DNA of 64,000 bases from Thauera sp. 2A1 (GCF_009469595.2 NZ_SSXV01000009.1:62001-126000), one strand, 5' to 3'; positions 21,009 to 32,542 are shown, numbered from the stretch's first letter. The notes: generated by a model from the sequence alone, not told the origin. Made by a program: numbers and translations.

Positions 21009-21863
21009 TCAGCGAGCCGCGTCGCCGCTGACTGCCTGGCCGGGAAAGAAGCGTTCGGCGAGCTCCTCGAGCCCGAGGCTGTGCAGCAGTTTGACCAGCC
21101 GCTCGGACGGGCGGCGTCGCGGCAGATCCTTGTAGCTGGCGATGATCAGCTCGTTCTTCATCGAGTGTTCCCAGCCGACGAGCTCGGTGACGTTGACCTG
21201 ATAGCCGTGCGACTCGAGCTGCAGGCAGCGCAGCACGTTGGTCACGTGGCTGCCGAATTCACGCGTATGGATCGGATGTCGCCACAGCTCGGTCAGGCTG
21301 CTCTTCAGCGATTGTTGCTTGTTCTTGCGCAGCACCGCCGCCACCTCGGCCTGGCAGCATGGCACCAGGACGATGAAGCGGGCTTGTTTCTTGAGCGCAA
21401 AGCGGATCGCGTCATCGGTCGCCGTGTTGCAGGCATGCAGCGCGGTGACGATGTCGATCCGTTCGGGCAAGCGGTCCGAAGTGATGGATTCCGCTACCGT
21501 CAGGTTCTGGAAGCGCATGCCGCGGAAACTCAGCTTGTCTGCAAGCCGTCGCGAACTCATCACCAGCTCGTCGCGCGTCTCGATGCCGTGGATGCGGCCC
21601 TCCGGCGCTTGCGATTTGAAGAACAGATCGTAGAGGATGAAACCCAGGTAGGACTTGCCGGCACCGTGGTCGACCAACTGAATGTCGGGATGCTCCGCAA
21701 GGACTTCGGTCAGCAGCGGCTCGATGAAGTGATAGAGGTGATAAACCTGCTTCAGCTTGCGGCGGCTGTCCTGGTTGAGCTTGCCGTCGCGCGTCAGGAT
21801 ATGAAGCTGCTTGAGCAGTTCTGCAGACTGGTCGGCGCGGATCTCGGGATGAGCGGTGTTCAT
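21009..21863 (-). CDS. Class I SAM-dependent methyltransferase of unknown target
   Basis: A 284-aa protein with an N-terminal helical part (about 1-55) and a Rossmann methyltransferase domain. The SAM motif is LVDHGAGKSYLGF (about 63-75), the acidic loop is IHGIETRD and the post-motif is VTALHACNTATDDA. It also contains LVPCCQAE; such a PCC segment occurs in GSTCD-like methyltransferases, which this resembles. The substrate is unknown. It follows ubiG by 28 bp on the same strand and is probably co-transcribed with it. Confidence 0.8.
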   Translation of the reverse strand: MNTAHPEIRADQSAELLKQLHILTRDGKLNQDSRRKLKQVYHLYHFIEPLLTEVLAEHPDIQLVDHGAGKSYLGFILYDLFFKSQAPEGRIHGIETRDELVMSSRRLADKLSFRGMRFQNLTVAESITSDRLPERIDIVTALHACNTATDDAIRFALKKQARFIVLVPCCQAEVAAVLRKNKQQSLKSSLTELWRHPIHTREFGSHVTNVLRCLQLESHGYQVNVTELVGWEHSMKNELIIASYKDLPRRRPSERLVKLLHSLGLEELAERFFPGQAVSGDAAR

Positions 21864-21891
21864 CTTGCCTCGGCGTGGTTCGCGGCGGCGA

Positions 21892-22602
21892 TCAGCGCGC
21901 TCGACGCGTATGGATCATGTAGTTCACCGAGGTGTCGTGGCCCAGTGCATAGACCTTGGTCAAGGGGTTGTAGCTCAGCCCGGCGGTGTCCTGCATGTCC
22001 AGGCCGGCATTGCGGCAATGACGCGACAATTCGGAAGGCTTCAGGAACTTCGCGTAGTCGTGGGTTCCGCGCGGCAGCAGCTTGAGCACGTATTCGGCGC
22101 CGACGACCGCCAACAGGTAGGCCTTCAGGTTGCGGTTGATGGTCGAGAAGAAGACGTGGCCGTCAGGTTTTACCAGCTTGGCGCAGGCGGCGATGGTGCT
22201 GGCCGGGTCGGGAACGTGTTCGAGCATTTCCATGCAGGTGACGACGTCGAACTGCGCCGGGTTCTCCGCGGCGAAGGCTTCTGCGCTCGTGTGCCGGTAA
22301 TCGACCCTCACTCCGCTCTCGAACAGATGCAGCCGGGCGACGCCGAGGGCCTTGTCGGAAAGATCGATGCCGGTGACCTGGGCACCACGAGCGGCCATGC
22401 TTTCGGACAGGATGCCGCCGCCGCAGCCGACGTCGAGCACGTTCTTGCCCGCAAGCGCGGCCCGACTGTCGATCCATTCCAGGCGCAGCGGGTTGATTTC
22501 GTGGAGCGGCTTGAACTCGGATTCGGGATCCCACCAGCGATGGGCGAGTTCGCTGAATTTCTGGACTTCAGCCGGATCGGAATTGGTCGTGTTCATCGTC
22601 AT
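21892..22602 (-). CDS. ubiG: Ubiquinone biosynthesis O-methyltransferase UbiG
   Basis: A 236-aa SAM methyltransferase that catalyses both O-methylations in ubiquinone synthesis. Diagnostic parts are the N-terminal [19 protein letters not shown] and LRLEWID, motif [26 protein letters not shown] and the C-terminal [22 protein letters not shown]. The first ATG (22600-22602) has AAGG 7 nt upstream and is preferred to a second ATG two codons later. It lies downstream of the ompA terminator, so it needs read-through or its own promoter. The ubiquinone made serves the nuo complex in the same window. Confidence 0.95.
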   Translation of the reverse strand: MTMNTTNSDPAEVQKFSELAHRWWDPESEFKPLHEINPLRLEWIDSRAALAGKNVLDVGCGGGILSESMAARGAQVTGIDLSDKALGVARLHLFESGVRVDYRHTSAEAFAAENPAQFDVVTCMEMLEHVPDPASTIAACAKLVKPDGHVFFSTINRNLKAYLLAVVGAEYVLKLLPRGTHDYAKFLKPSELSRHCRNAGLDMQDTAGLSYNPLTKVYALGHDTSVNYMIHTRRAR

Positions 22603-22665
22603 CGGGGCCTTGCTAAGAATGGCGTTGTGACCACTTGCGGCGTGTATGGGTTCTGCGGCCGCCCT

Positions 22666-22697
22666 AAAAACAAAAAGCCCCGCCGAAGCAGGGCTTT
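22666..22697 (-). terminator. Rho-independent terminator of ompA
   Basis: On the minus strand AAAGCCC-TGCTTCGGCG-GGGCTTT is followed by TTGTTTTT, 20 nt after the ompA stop. Confidence 0.88.
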
Positions 22698-22716
22698 CTG
22701 CGCACCGGGCTGAAGA

Positions 22717-23430
22717 TTACTTCGAGCCGATGACTTCAACTTCCACGCGGCGATCCGGCTGCAGGCACTCGATCAGAGCCTTGCGGTTCTTGACGGTGTT
22801 GCACTTGGTGCCGGTGACGGGCTGCTTCTCGCCCTTGCCTTCGGTGTAGACGCGGTTCGCTTCGACACCCTTCGACACCAGATAGGTCTTCACCGCGGCA
22901 GCGCGGCGCTCGGACAGCTTCTGGTTGTAGGCATCGGAGCCCAGGCGGTCGGTATGACCGACGGCCAGGATCACTTCAAGCTTGACCTGCTTCGACTTGG
23001 CGGCCAGATCGTCCAGCTTGGCCTTGCCTTCCGGCTTCAGGACGGCCTTGTCGAAGTCGAACAGGGCGTCGGCAGAAAGCTTGACCTTGTCGGCGGTGGG
23101 CTTCGGCGCCGCAGCAGCGGCCGCAGCGGCAGCCGCGACCGGGGCAACGCACTTGTCCTTCGGAACGATGTCGCCGTCGCACTCGCAGCCCGCCGGGAAC
23201 TGACCAGCCATCGCGGTCGAGGCAGCGGCCGGGCTCCAGTAGCCAGTGCGCCAGCACAGGCCGGTACCGCTACGGGCGACGACGTTGCGGGCGTCGATCA
23301 CGTAGGGGATTTCGCCCTTGCCATCGACGACCACATCCTTCGCCTGCTGAGCGTAGGCGACGGGAGCAGTAAGGCCGATCGAAGCGATGGCGGCCAGCAT
23401 GAGCATCTGTTTCTTGGTCTGTTTGATCAT
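22717..23430 (-). CDS. OmpA family outer membrane protein
   Basis: A 237-aa protein. A signal peptide (about 1-25, cleavage after APVAYA) is followed by a short N-terminal region with GLCWRTGYWSP, a Cys-Asp CECDGD segment, an Ala-rich linker of ten Ala, and a C-terminal OmpA peptidoglycan-binding domain (about 125-237). That domain has FDFDKAVLKPEGKAKLDDL, VGHTDRLGSDAYNQKLSERRA and PDRRVEVEV. The N-terminus is too short for an eight-strand barrel, so this is the small periplasmic anchor type common in Rhodocyclales. The ATG at 23428-23430 has AGAGGAAA upstream. Abundant expression is suggested by the strong terminator. Confidence 0.9.
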   Translation of the reverse strand: MIKQTKKQMLMLAAIASIGLTAPVAYAQQAKDVVVDGKGEIPYVIDARNVVARSGTGLCWRTGYWSPAAASTAMAGQFPAGCECDGDIVPKDKCVAPVAAAAAAAAAAPKPTADKVKLSADALFDFDKAVLKPEGKAKLDDLAAKSKQVKLEVILAVGHTDRLGSDAYNQKLSERRAAAVKTYLVSKGVEANRVYTEGKGEKQPVTGTKCNTVKNRKALIECLQPDRRVEVEVIGSK

Positions 23431-23533
23431 GGTTTCCTCTTTGAAGGCGAATCGCCGGAGTTGCCACTGCATTGGAGAAGGAAAACAGCAACGAATCGCC
23501 GTCTTCACGTCAGGTCGAACTTACTTATCCAGT

Positions 23534-24850
23534 TCAATTAGCGAGTCTAGTTTGCCACACCGTCGCAATTCTGAGCAATTCTTTGTCGCTTATTTGCAAC
23601 AGCGCAACGCCTGCATCCACGCGGCTTTCGCCGTCTATCCACACATGGGATACCTGATCCCTGCCAGCGGCGTGCACCAGATGCGACAGGGGCTCGAAGC
23701 ATGGGCGCATCGAAATGTCGGCCAGATTCACCGCGCAGAGATCGGCGCGTTTTCCACGCACGATCGACCCGATTTCGTCTCCAAGGCCCAGGGCTTCGGC
23801 GCCCGCCAGTGTCGCCATGTGCAGCGCTGAGTGCGCGGGAACCGCGGTGGCATCGCCGCTTGAGACCTTTGCGAGCAGGGCAGCGTGGCGCATTTCCTGG
23901 AACAGGTCGAGCCGATTGTTGCTCGCCGCACCGTCCGTGCCGAGACCGACCCGCACGCCGGCTTCGAGCAGGCGGGGCACTGGCGCGATGCCGCTGGCGA
24001 GCTTCATGTTGGAGGTTGGGCAATGCGCCACGCTGGCGCCGTGTGAGGCCAGCAGGTCGATGTCGTGGCTGTTCAGATGTACGGCATGCACTGCGACAAG
24101 ATTGTCGGCTGCAATGCCCAGCCGCTCCAGCCGCGCGAGCGGGCGCAGGCCGTGCGCAGCGATCGACTCGCGGATTTCGCCGTCGGTCTCGTGAAGGTGG
24201 ATGTGCAGGGGAAGATCGAGCTCCCTGGCGAGGGTTTGTGCGCGGATCAGGTTCTCGTCGGAAACCGTGTACGGCGCATGGGGTGCCACGGTGAATCCGA
24301 TCCGCGGCTGCCGGCGCCAGCGGTCCCGGGCTGCCAGCCCCTTGCGCAGGTAATCGTCAGCATCGGTGGCGTAGGCGGTGGGAAAGTCGATCAGCACGAT
24401 GCCCACCATTGCGCGCATTCCGACCAGATCGAAAGCCTGTGCCGCGGCATCGGGGTGGAAGTACATGTCGCTGCAGGTCGTGATTCCGCCACGCAGCATT
24501 TCGACGGCCGCGAGCAGGGTGCCTTCGCGAACGAAGGTGTCGGAGACATGCTTGGCCTCGGCCGGCCAGATCACCTCCTGCAGCCAGCGCATCAGCGGGA
24601 GGTCATCGCCGATGCCGCGCATCAGCGCCATCGCGGCGTGGGTGTGGAGATTGACCAGGCCCGGAATCAGCACGTGTTCGCCCAGGTCGACGACGCGCGC
24701 AGCCTGGACCGAGCGTCGTGCGAGATCGCTGGGCAGGACGTCGGCGATGAGGCCGTCCTTCACGGCGACTGAGTGGTAGTCGAGCACTGTGCGCGCCGGT
24801 TCCACTGGAATGACCCAGCGTGCGTGGATGAGGAGGTCGACTGAATTCAA
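23534..24850 (-). CDS. mtaD: 5-methylthioadenosine/S-adenosylhomocysteine deaminase (TRZ/ATZ family)
   Basis: A 438-aa amidohydrolase with metal ligands in NLHTHAAM (HxH), HLHETDGE and LGTDGAASNN, plus the substrate-proximal HAPYTVSDE. The family deaminates S-adenosylhomocysteine or methylthioadenosine in the cytoplasm. The listed start is TTG at 24848-24850, with GGAGG 7 nt upstream (LNSVDLLIHARWV); the frame is open 15 codons further but without a ribosome site. It sits upstream of ompA and ubiG; links with SAM-dependent methylation next door are plausible. Confidence 0.88.
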   Translation of the reverse strand: MNSVDLLIHARWVIPVEPARTVLDYHSVAVKDGLIADVLPSDLARRSVQAARVVDLGEHVLIPGLVNLHTHAAMALMRGIGDDLPLMRWLQEVIWPAEAKHVSDTFVREGTLLAAVEMLRGGITTCSDMYFHPDAAAQAFDLVGMRAMVGIVLIDFPTAYATDADDYLRKGLAARDRWRRQPRIGFTVAPHAPYTVSDENLIRAQTLARELDLPLHIHLHETDGEIRESIAAHGLRPLARLERLGIAADNLVAVHAVHLNSHDIDLLASHGASVAHCPTSNMKLASGIAPVPRLLEAGVRVGLGTDGAASNNRLDLFQEMRHAALLAKVSSGDATAVPAHSALHMATLAGAEALGLGDEIGSIVRGKRADLCAVNLADISMRPCFEPLSHLVHAAGRDQVSHVWIDGESRVDAGVALLQISDKELLRIATVWQTRLAN

Positions 24851-24990
24851 GCGTGGTCCTCCGCATCGGCGCTGGGTGGGAGTTGCTGCTTCCACAATTT
24901 AAGCATGGTGACAGGACCGCGAACAACACGAGCCTGCTGCATGGCCGTGCGTCAGGGTTCGTGCCAGAATTGAGCCATCGAATCCTGAAT

Positions 24991-25009
24991 GCGGACGCGT
25001 TTCGTCCGC
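24991..25009 (+). promoter_or_regulatory. Hairpin just ahead of the kinase start
   Basis: Perfect 7-bp arms GCGGACG/CGTCCGC with a CGTTT loop end 12 nt before the ATG at 25022. In RNA it could hide the ribosome-binding region, which otherwise has no Shine-Dalgarno match. No function is known. Confidence 0.35.
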
Positions 25010-25021
25010 CCTTTGCATGGC

Positions 25022-26386
<1,365 letters not shown>

Positions 26387-26473
26387 CGCCAAGCAGAGGG
26401 CCGCGGACGCGATCTGCGCACAAGACGGTTGCTTTGCCGTGCCGACCTGCGGCCATCGCGGCTCAGCGGTCGT

Positions 26474-27571
26474 TCAGCGTGAGGCGCCCATCGCGAGTGC
26501 GCGGCCTCTGCTGGTGTCGAGCTGCGCTTGGTCGGCCGCGGGCGCTTCAATCCAGTTGCCGAGGTTTCGACGTGTCAGCGCGGTAAGGGCCGCGATCCAC
26601 TCGTGGCGCTCGTTGAGGCAGGGAATGTAATGGAAGCTCTGGCCGCCTTGAGACAGGAAGGCGTCGCGGCATTCCATTGCGATCTCCTCGAGCGTTTCGA
26701 GGCAGTCCGAGACGAATCCTGGGCAGATCACATCGACCCGGCGCGTGCCACCGCGAGCCAGCGCCTCGAGGGTGGGCTGGGTGTAGGGCTGCAGCCACTC
26801 GGCCTTGCCGAAGCGGGACTGGAAGGTAATGAGCGCGCGCTCTGCAGGGAGGCTCAGGGCTTCGGCCACCAGGCGTCCGGTCTTGTGACACTCGCAGTGG
26901 TAGGGGTCGCCGAGATCGAGGGTGCGGCGTGGTACGCCGTGAAAGCTCATGACCAGCTTGTCGGGCTCGCCGTTCCGCGCCCAGTGGTCGCGAACGCTTC
27001 GGGCGATCGCCTCGATGTAGCCCGGGTCGTCGTGGAAACTGCGTACATAGCGGATTTCGGGCAGGTTTCGCCACTGCCGCAGGCAGTGTGCGACCTCGTC
27101 CATCACGCTGCCGGTCGTGCTCGATGAATACTGCGGATAGGCCGGGACAATGAGGATGCGAGTGCAGCCGCCGGCCCGCATCGCGTTGAGCGTGTCGGGG
27201 ACAGAAGGATTGCCGTAACGCATCGCCCAGCGCACCTGCAGGTCGGGGTATCCCGCGTTGGTGAGATAGCCGGCGAGGAGCTTCGCCTGCCGTTCGGTGT
27301 GCACCTTGAGCGGCGAACCTTCATCCATCCAGATGCTCGCATACTTCGCTGCGGATTTTGCCGGTCGAACGTTGAGGATGATGCCGTTCAGGATCAGCCA
27401 CCAGATGGGCCGCGGAATCTCGACCACGCGAGGATCCGACAGGAACTGCTTGAGGTAGGGGCGCAGGGCCCCTGCGGTGGGCGCTTCGGGAGTGCCCAGA
27501 TTCACCAGCAGCACGCCGATGCGCGGGCGCGTGCCGTGTTCGTAGGCGGGTTCGGTCCAGTAACGGGCCAT
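26474..27571 (-). CDS. hemH: Ferrochelatase
   Basis: A 365-aa enzyme that inserts Fe2+ into protoporphyrin IX, the last step of heme synthesis. It contains [21 protein letters not shown], the active-site MSFHGVPRR (catalytic His) and [15 protein letters not shown] with [14 protein letters not shown]. The start at 27569-27571 (MARYWTEP) has AAGGA 6 nt upstream and is better than an ATG nine codons earlier. It follows hrcA by 57 bp and shares its strand. Confidence 0.95.
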   Translation of the reverse strand: MARYWTEPAYEHGTRPRIGVLLVNLGTPEAPTAGALRPYLKQFLSDPRVVEIPRPIWWLILNGIILNVRPAKSAAKYASIWMDEGSPLKVHTERQAKLLAGYLTNAGYPDLQVRWAMRYGNPSVPDTLNAMRAGGCTRILIVPAYPQYSSSTTGSVMDEVAHCLRQWRNLPEIRYVRSFHDDPGYIEAIARSVRDHWARNGEPDKLVMSFHGVPRRTLDLGDPYHCECHKTGRLVAEALSLPAERALITFQSRFGKAEWLQPYTQPTLEALARGGTRRVDVICPGFVSDCLETLEEIAMECRDAFLSQGGQSFHYIPCLNERHEWIAALTALTRRNLGNWIEAPAADQAQLDTSRGRALAMGASR

Positions 27572-27628
27572 GAGGGTCCTTGGATTGGTTTGCTGCAACG
27601 CAGGCGGCGCATTTGAGCTCGCCGCAGA

Positions 27629-28657
27629 TCAATGGTTCGCGGACAATGCGCTGGACAACAGCCTGGCGGTGATGTCCACGATGGGAATGACGCGATCGTA
27701 CGCCATGCGCGTCGGGCCGATCACGCCGACGGAGCCGACCACCTGCCCATCGACCTCGTACGGCGCGGTGATGACGCTGCAGCCGTCCAGCGGTGCGAGC
27801 CCTGATTCGCCGCCGATGAAGATCTGCACGCCCTCCGCGCGATTGGACAGGTCCAGCAACTGCATCAGGCCGGTCTTCTGGTCGAAGAGCTTGAACAGCT
27901 CGCGCAGGCGGGACATGTTGGACGACAGGTCCTCGACTTCCAGCAGATTCGTTTCACCCGAGATCACGTAATTCGTGGCCGTCTCCTCGGCCGCCTCGGA
28001 GCCGGCATCGACGGTCGCTGTCATCAGTTCGGTCATGTCGCTGCGCAGTTGCTGCAGCTCGACGCGCAGCCGGTTCCGGATCTCGTCGAAGGACAGCCCG
28101 GCGACGTGCTCGTTCAGATAGGAGGCGGCGCTGCTCAGCTCGCCCGGCGTATAGGGGCGGCGCGTCAGCAGGATGCGGTTCTGAACGTCGCCCGCCGTGG
28201 TGACGATGATCAGCAGGATGCGCGTCTCCGACAGGCTGATGAACTCGAGCTGGCGGATGCGGACGGCGTCCTTGCGGGGCGCGACCACCACCCCCGCGAA
28301 CTGGGTGAGTTCGGACAGCACGTGCGAAGCCGAATTGAGCAGCCGCTGCGGCTGGTCCGGCTGCAGGTGGCCTTTCAGCTCGCGCATCTGCGCGTGCTGC
28401 AGGGGCTGTACGGTGAGCAGCGCATCGACGAAGAAGCGATAGCCACGCGCGGTTGGAATACGTCCTGCGGACGTATGGGGACTGGCAATGAAGCCGGCCT
28501 CCTCCAGATCGCTCATGACGTTCCGCACGGTCGCCGGCGACAGCTCCAGGCCGGAATAGCGTGAGAGGGCGCGCGAACCCACCGGCTGACCTTCCGCGAT
28601 GTAGCGTTCGATCAAGGTCTTCAGCAGGATCTGCGAGCGGGCGTCGAGAGTGTTCAT
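27629..28657 (-). CDS. hrcA: Heat-inducible transcription repressor HrcA
   Basis: A 342-aa repressor of heat-shock genes that binds CIRCE elements. The N-terminal winged helix includes [26 protein letters not shown] and [18 protein letters not shown], followed by [18 protein letters not shown]; the C-terminal part is the GAF-like dimer domain. No CIRCE repeat was noticed in its own upstream region (28658-28786), nor are groES or dnaK in the window. It is divergent from nadK. Confidence 0.96.
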   Translation of the reverse strand: MNTLDARSQILLKTLIERYIAEGQPVGSRALSRYSGLELSPATVRNVMSDLEEAGFIASPHTSAGRIPTARGYRFFVDALLTVQPLQHAQMRELKGHLQPDQPQRLLNSASHVLSELTQFAGVVVAPRKDAVRIRQLEFISLSETRILLIIVTTAGDVQNRILLTRRPYTPGELSSAASYLNEHVAGLSFDEIRNRLRVELQQLRSDMTELMTATVDAGSEAAEETATNYVISGETNLLEVEDLSSNMSRLRELFKLFDQKTGLMQLLDLSNRAEGVQIFIGGESGLAPLDGCSVITAPYEVDGQVVGSVGVIGPTRMAYDRVIPIVDITARLLSSALSANH

Positions 28658-28762
28658 GGCAGCACGATGGTCATGGCCATGATTCTACGAAAGAGTGATG
28701 GGCCTGGTAAGCCATGGCTGGCGCAGTCGGATGCCGATGGCTTCCGAATCCGGTATTGTGAT

Positions 28763-28782
28763 GCGGATATGGTTTAATCCGC
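28763..28782 (+). promoter_or_regulatory. Inverted repeat next to the nadK start
   Basis: GCGGAT-N8-ATCCGC ends 4 nt before the nadK ATG. It could be a protein site or an RNA hairpin masking the start. No Shine-Dalgarno sequence is visible there. Confidence 0.3.
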
Positions 28783-28786
28783 GCCT

Positions 28787-29671
28787 ATGGATACGCACTT
28801 CACCAACATCGCGCTGATCGGCAAGTACCAGAGTCCGGACGTTGCCGAATCGGTCCTGGAAATCGCGCGTTTCCTGCGTTCGCAGGGGCGCAACGTATGG
28901 ATGGAGCAGGGCACGGCAAGTTCCATCGGTGGGGTTGGAGACTATCCTGTCGCAACCTACGAGCAGATCGGCGCCGAGGCGCACCTCGCGGTGGTGGTCG
29001 GCGGTGACGGCACGATGCTGAACACGGCCCGTCGCCTCGCCGAAAATGCAGTACCCCTGGTGGGCGTCAATCTTGGCCGGCTCGGTTTCCTGACGGACAT
29101 CTCGAGTGCGAATGCGAAGGCCCGGCTGGGTGAGATCATCGAGGGCCGGTTCATCGAGGAATCCCGCTTCATGCTCGACGCCGAAGTCCTGCGCGGCGGA
29201 ACGCGGGTGTTTTCGACCCTGGCGCTGAACGACGTGGTCGTCAACAAGGGCGAGCTCGGTCGCATGATCGAATTCGACCTCGCCATCGACGGCGAGTACG
29301 TCTATACCCAGCGCTCGGACGGCATGATCGTGTCCACGCCGACGGGGTCGACGGCCTACGCGCTGTCGGCCAACGGTCCGATCCTGCATCCCAGCGTCGG
29401 CGGCATCGCCCTCGTACCCCTCTGCCCGCACGCGCTGACGGCGCGGCCGGTGACACTGCCTGACAGCAGCCGCATCGACATCTCGTTGTTGCTTCCTCAT
29501 GACGCGCGCGTTCATTTCGATGGCCAGGCGCGCTTCGATCTGCGCGCCGGGGACTGCGTGCGCGTCACGCGTTCGCCGCTTGCGCTGCGCCTGTTGCACC
29601 CGGTCGGTTACAGCTACTACGCCATGCTGCGCGAAAAACTGCACTGGAGCGCGGCGCCGCGTCGCAACTGA
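28787..29671 (+). CDS. nadK: NAD kinase
   Basis: A 294-aa enzyme that phosphorylates NAD to NADP with ATP. It shows GGDGTML (72-78), GVNLGRLGFLTD, NDVVVNKGELGRMI and STPTGSTAYALSANGP, with C-terminal FDGQARFDL. The length is normal. It is followed after 70 bp by recN on the same strand, a common betaproteobacterial arrangement. Confidence 0.96.
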   Translation: MDTHFTNIALIGKYQSPDVAESVLEIARFLRSQGRNVWMEQGTASSIGGVGDYPVATYEQIGAEAHLAVVVGGDGTMLNTARRLAENAVPLVGVNLGRLGFLTDISSANAKARLGEIIEGRFIEESRFMLDAEVLRGGTRVFSTLALNDVVVNKGELGRMIEFDLAIDGEYVYTQRSDGMIVSTPTGSTAYALSANGPILHPSVGGIALVPLCPHALTARPVTLPDSSRIDISLLLPHDARVHFDGQARFDLRAGDCVRVTRSPLALRLLHPVGYSYYAMLREKLHWSAAPRRN

Positions 29672-29741
29672 ATGCCCTGCGGTGCGTCGTGCTCCAGCCG
29701 GCGCCAATCCTGCCGAAGTTCTGCCTTCCTCTCCTGACATC

Positions 29742-31397
29742 ATGCTGCGACGACTCACCATACGCGACTTCGTCATCGTCGACCGCCTCGAGCTCGAGTT
29801 CTCCGCAGGATTCGGCGCGCTGACCGGTGAAACGGGGGCAGGCAAATCGATCCTTCTCGATGCACTCGGCCTGGCGCTGGGCGGGCGTGCGGAAGCTGGC
29901 GTGGTGCGCGTCGCTCAGGAGCGCGCCGACATCGTGGCCGAGTTCGATGTGCCCGAGCAGGGCGGGCTGGCGGCTTGGCTCGCGGACGAGGCGCTGGAAG
30001 CCGAGGAGGGCGCGATCATCCTGCGGCGCGTGGTCGACGCGGGCGGGCGCAGCCGCGCCTGGATCAACGGGACTGCAGTGTCGCTCGCGCAACTGCGTGC
30101 GGCGGGCGAGTGGCTGGCGGACATCCACGGCCAGCATGCCCACCACGCCCTCTTGCGTGGCGAGGCACAGCGCGAGCTGCTCGACGCACATGCGGGCGCG
30201 CGTGAGGCCGCCGCCGATGTCTTGCGCTGCCATCGTGAATGGCAGGCACTGGTCACGCTTCGGCGGGAGGCACAGGCGGATTCGGAGAATTCCGCACGCG
30301 AGCGCGAGCTGCTGGAGTGGCAGTTGAAGGAGCTTGCACAACTTGCCTTCGACGGCGCGGAGTGGGACGAGATCAACTCGGAGCACAGTCGTCTCGCCCA
30401 TGCGGCGGGGCTGATGGAGGGTGCTGACGAGACGCTGGCTGCGCTGGGCGACGGTGACTACGCGGTGTGTTCCGTGCTGCGTCACCTCGATGGCCGCATT
30501 GCCGAACTCGCCGACATCGATCCCGCGCTCGCCGACGTGCGCGAATTGCTGTCGGCCGCGGCGATCCAGGCGGACGAGGCGCTGCATGCATTGCGGCGCT
30601 ATCGTGACCGCGTCGATCTCGATCCTCAGCGGCTGGCCGAGATCGAGCGACGCATTTCGACTGTCATGGATACGGCGCGCAAGTACCGGGTGGCGCCTGA
30701 GGAACTTCCACAGCTCCTGGAGCGGTGGCGCGAAAGGCTTGCGACGCTGGAGGCGCGTTCCGATCCGGCTCGCCTGGAGCAGGCCGAGGCCGAGGCACTT
30801 GCGCGGCTCGAACGGGCTGCGGCGAGCCTGTCTGCGCTGCGTCGCCCTGCTGCAGAGTCTCTATCGAAGGAAATCACCGAGGCGATGCAGACGCTCGCCA
30901 TGGCAGGCGGCCGCTTCGATGTCGCGCTGGAGCCTTGCGTGCCGTCGGCTCACGGCGCCGAAATCGTGGAATTCCGCGTGGCGGCGAACCCGGGACAGGC
31001 CCTGAGGAGCCTGGCGAAGGTTGCATCCGGCGGCGAGCTGTCGCGTATCGGTCTCGCCATCCAGGTCATGACGAGTCGCGATTCGGCTACGCCGACGCTG
31101 ATCTTCGATGAGGTGGACGTCGGCATCGGCGGACGCGTCGCCGAGATCGTCGGCAAGCTGCTTGCCCGGCTCGGGCAGGAACGCCAGGTGCTTTGCGTCA
31201 CTCACCTGCCACAGGTTGCTGCGTGCGCCGACTGGCAGTGGCGGATTGCAAAGGTGGAGCATGGAGGGCAGACGCTCAGCGAGGTGACTGCACTGGGCCG
31301 CGACGAGCGGATCGAGGAAATCGCGCGCATGCTGGGCGGTGTCAACATCACCGCGACGACGCGCGAACATGCGGCGGAGATGCTGGGCCCGCGCTGA
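29742..31397 (+). CDS. recN: DNA repair protein RecN
   Basis: A 551-aa SMC-like ATPase for double-strand break repair. The Walker A is GETGAGKS (29-36), the signature is ASGGELSRIGLAIQ and the Walker B is PTLIFDEVDVGIGG; long coiled coils lie between them. The ATG at 29742 (MLRRLTIRDFVIV) fits the family start; the open frame upstream overlaps nadK in another register. RecN is SOS-controlled in many bacteria, but no CTGT-N8-ACAG site lies in the 70 bp upstream here. Confidence 0.96.
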   Translation: MLRRLTIRDFVIVDRLELEFSAGFGALTGETGAGKSILLDALGLALGGRAEAGVVRVAQERADIVAEFDVPEQGGLAAWLADEALEAEEGAIILRRVVDAGGRSRAWINGTAVSLAQLRAAGEWLADIHGQHAHHALLRGEAQRELLDAHAGAREAAADVLRCHREWQALVTLRREAQADSENSARERELLEWQLKELAQLAFDGAEWDEINSEHSRLAHAAGLMEGADETLAALGDGDYAVCSVLRHLDGRIAELADIDPALADVRELLSAAAIQADEALHALRRYRDRVDLDPQRLAEIERRISTVMDTARKYRVAPEELPQLLERWRERLATLEARSDPARLEQAEAEALARLERAAASLSALRRPAAESLSKEITEAMQTLAMAGGRFDVALEPCVPSAHGAEIVEFRVAANPGQALRSLAKVASGGELSRIGLAIQVMTSRDSATPTLIFDEVDVGIGGRVAEIVGKLLARLGQERQVLCVTHLPQVAACADWQWRIAKVEHGGQTLSEVTALGRDERIEEIARMLGGVNITATTREHAAEMLGPR

Positions 31398-31475
31398 ACG
31401 CGCGGACGACGAGCCGCCAGCCGACAGTTCAGTCAGCCTTGGGCTGAGATTCTGGGCTCCGGCGCACGCCCTGCA

Positions 31476-31913
31476 TCAGGATTCGCCGCTGCGATTCGGG
31501 CAATCCTTGCGCACGCAGTCGGCATACAGATAAAGCGCGTGTTCCTTGATCGCGAAGCCGCGCTCTTCGGCGATGCGCTTCTGGCGCTGCTCGATCTCGG
31601 CATCGTAGAACTCCTCGACCTTGCCGCACTGCAGGCAGACGAGGTGATCGTGGTGGTTGCCCTGGTTGAGCTCGAAAACGGCCTTGCCCGACTCGAAATA
31701 ATGGCGTTCGAGGAGTCCCGCTTGCTCGAACTGCGTCAGCACGCGGTAGACTGTCGCCAGACCGATGTCCATGCCTTCGCCGATCAGCAGGCGATAGACG
31801 TCCTCGGCCGTCAGATGGCGCTGTTCGGCGCTCTGGAACAGGTCCAGGATCTTGAGCCGCGGGTAGGTTGCCTTCAGGCCTATGCTTTTCAGGCTCTTGG
31901 AATTCTCTGACAT
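31476..31913 (-). CDS. fur: Ferric uptake regulator Fur
   Basis: A 145-aa metalloregulator that represses iron uptake genes with Fe2+. The N-terminal winged helix contains [12 protein letters not shown] and [24 protein letters not shown]. The metal sites are HHDH (87-90), Cys93 and Cys96 of CLQCGK, and the C-terminal Cys133/Cys138 pair. It is divergent from bamE, as in many betaproteobacteria. No clear 19-bp Fur box was found in 31914-32065. Confidence 0.96.
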   Translation of the reverse strand: MSENSKSLKSIGLKATYPRLKILDLFQSAEQRHLTAEDVYRLLIGEGMDIGLATVYRVLTQFEQAGLLERHYFESGKAVFELNQGNHHDHLVCLQCGKVEEFYDAEIEQRQKRIAEERGFAIKEHALYLYADCVRKDCPNRSGES

Positions 31914-32065
31914 GGTTGCCTGTACGGATGCCGAGGTAGCGCGCAGTCGGGGTGTGCGCGAGGGATGGTGAAGCCCGGCCGAAGGCCAGGCAGTCCTATG
32001 TTATATTTTTTGCCCACCAATGAGAACCGGCGCTCCCTGGCGGGCGCCTCTAACCCGATTCCCAA

Positions 32066-32479
32066 ATGCGTTCCACACTGTTATCGGCGCTTGTCGCCGC
32101 AGGCCTGCTTGCGGGCTGCTCCTTCGACTCCATCGTGAGCAAGGTCAATCCGTACAGGATCGATGTCCGGCAAGGCAACTACGTCGATCAGGAGATGATC
32201 GCCCAGCTCAAGAAAGGCATGACTCGCGAGCAGGTGCGCTTCGTCCTCGGGACGCCGCTCGTCGTCGACGCGTTCCGCAACGACCGCTGGGACTACGTCT
32301 ATCGATTCAAGCCGGGGCGGGGCGAGCCGCAGCAGCGGGTCGTGTCGGTGTTCTTCGTCGACGACAAGCTCGATCGCATCGAGGGCGACGTGAAGGCTGG
32401 CGATGCGCAGGCCGCGACCGACAGCGGACGCGGCGAGCGCAGCCGCGTCGTCGAAATCCCGGCAGCACCCCAGAAGTGA
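32066..32479 (+). CDS. bamE: Outer membrane protein assembly factor BamE (SmpA/OmlA)
   Basis: A 137-aa outer membrane lipoprotein of the BAM complex. The signal peptide ends in lipobox LLAGC with lipidated Cys18. The conserved KKGMTREQVRFVLGTPLVVDAFRNDRWDYVYRF core follows. The tail is acidic and variable. A TATATT-like box near 32003 may be its -10. dapB follows after 63 bp on the same strand. Confidence 0.93.
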   Translation: MRSTLLSALVAAGLLAGCSFDSIVSKVNPYRIDVRQGNYVDQEMIAQLKKGMTREQVRFVLGTPLVVDAFRNDRWDYVYRFKPGRGEPQQRVVSVFFVDDKLDRIEGDVKAGDAQAATDSGRGERSRVVEIPAAPQK

Positions 32480-32542
32480 TCATTTCTCGATGACGGCACG
32501 CCCTGCGGGGCCGTCCATCGGCCCATCAGGAACTGAAGAAAG

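Noticed and set aside
28658..28786. CIRCE element near hrcA
   Set aside because: No TTAGCACTC-N9-GAGTGCTAA or near match was seen.
29672..29741. LexA site for recN
   Set aside because: No CTGT-N8-ACAG pattern occurs in the gap, so SOS control of recN is not supported here.
31914..32065. Fur box in the fur/bamE divergent region
   Set aside because: No convincing GATAATGATAATCATTATC-like sequence was found.
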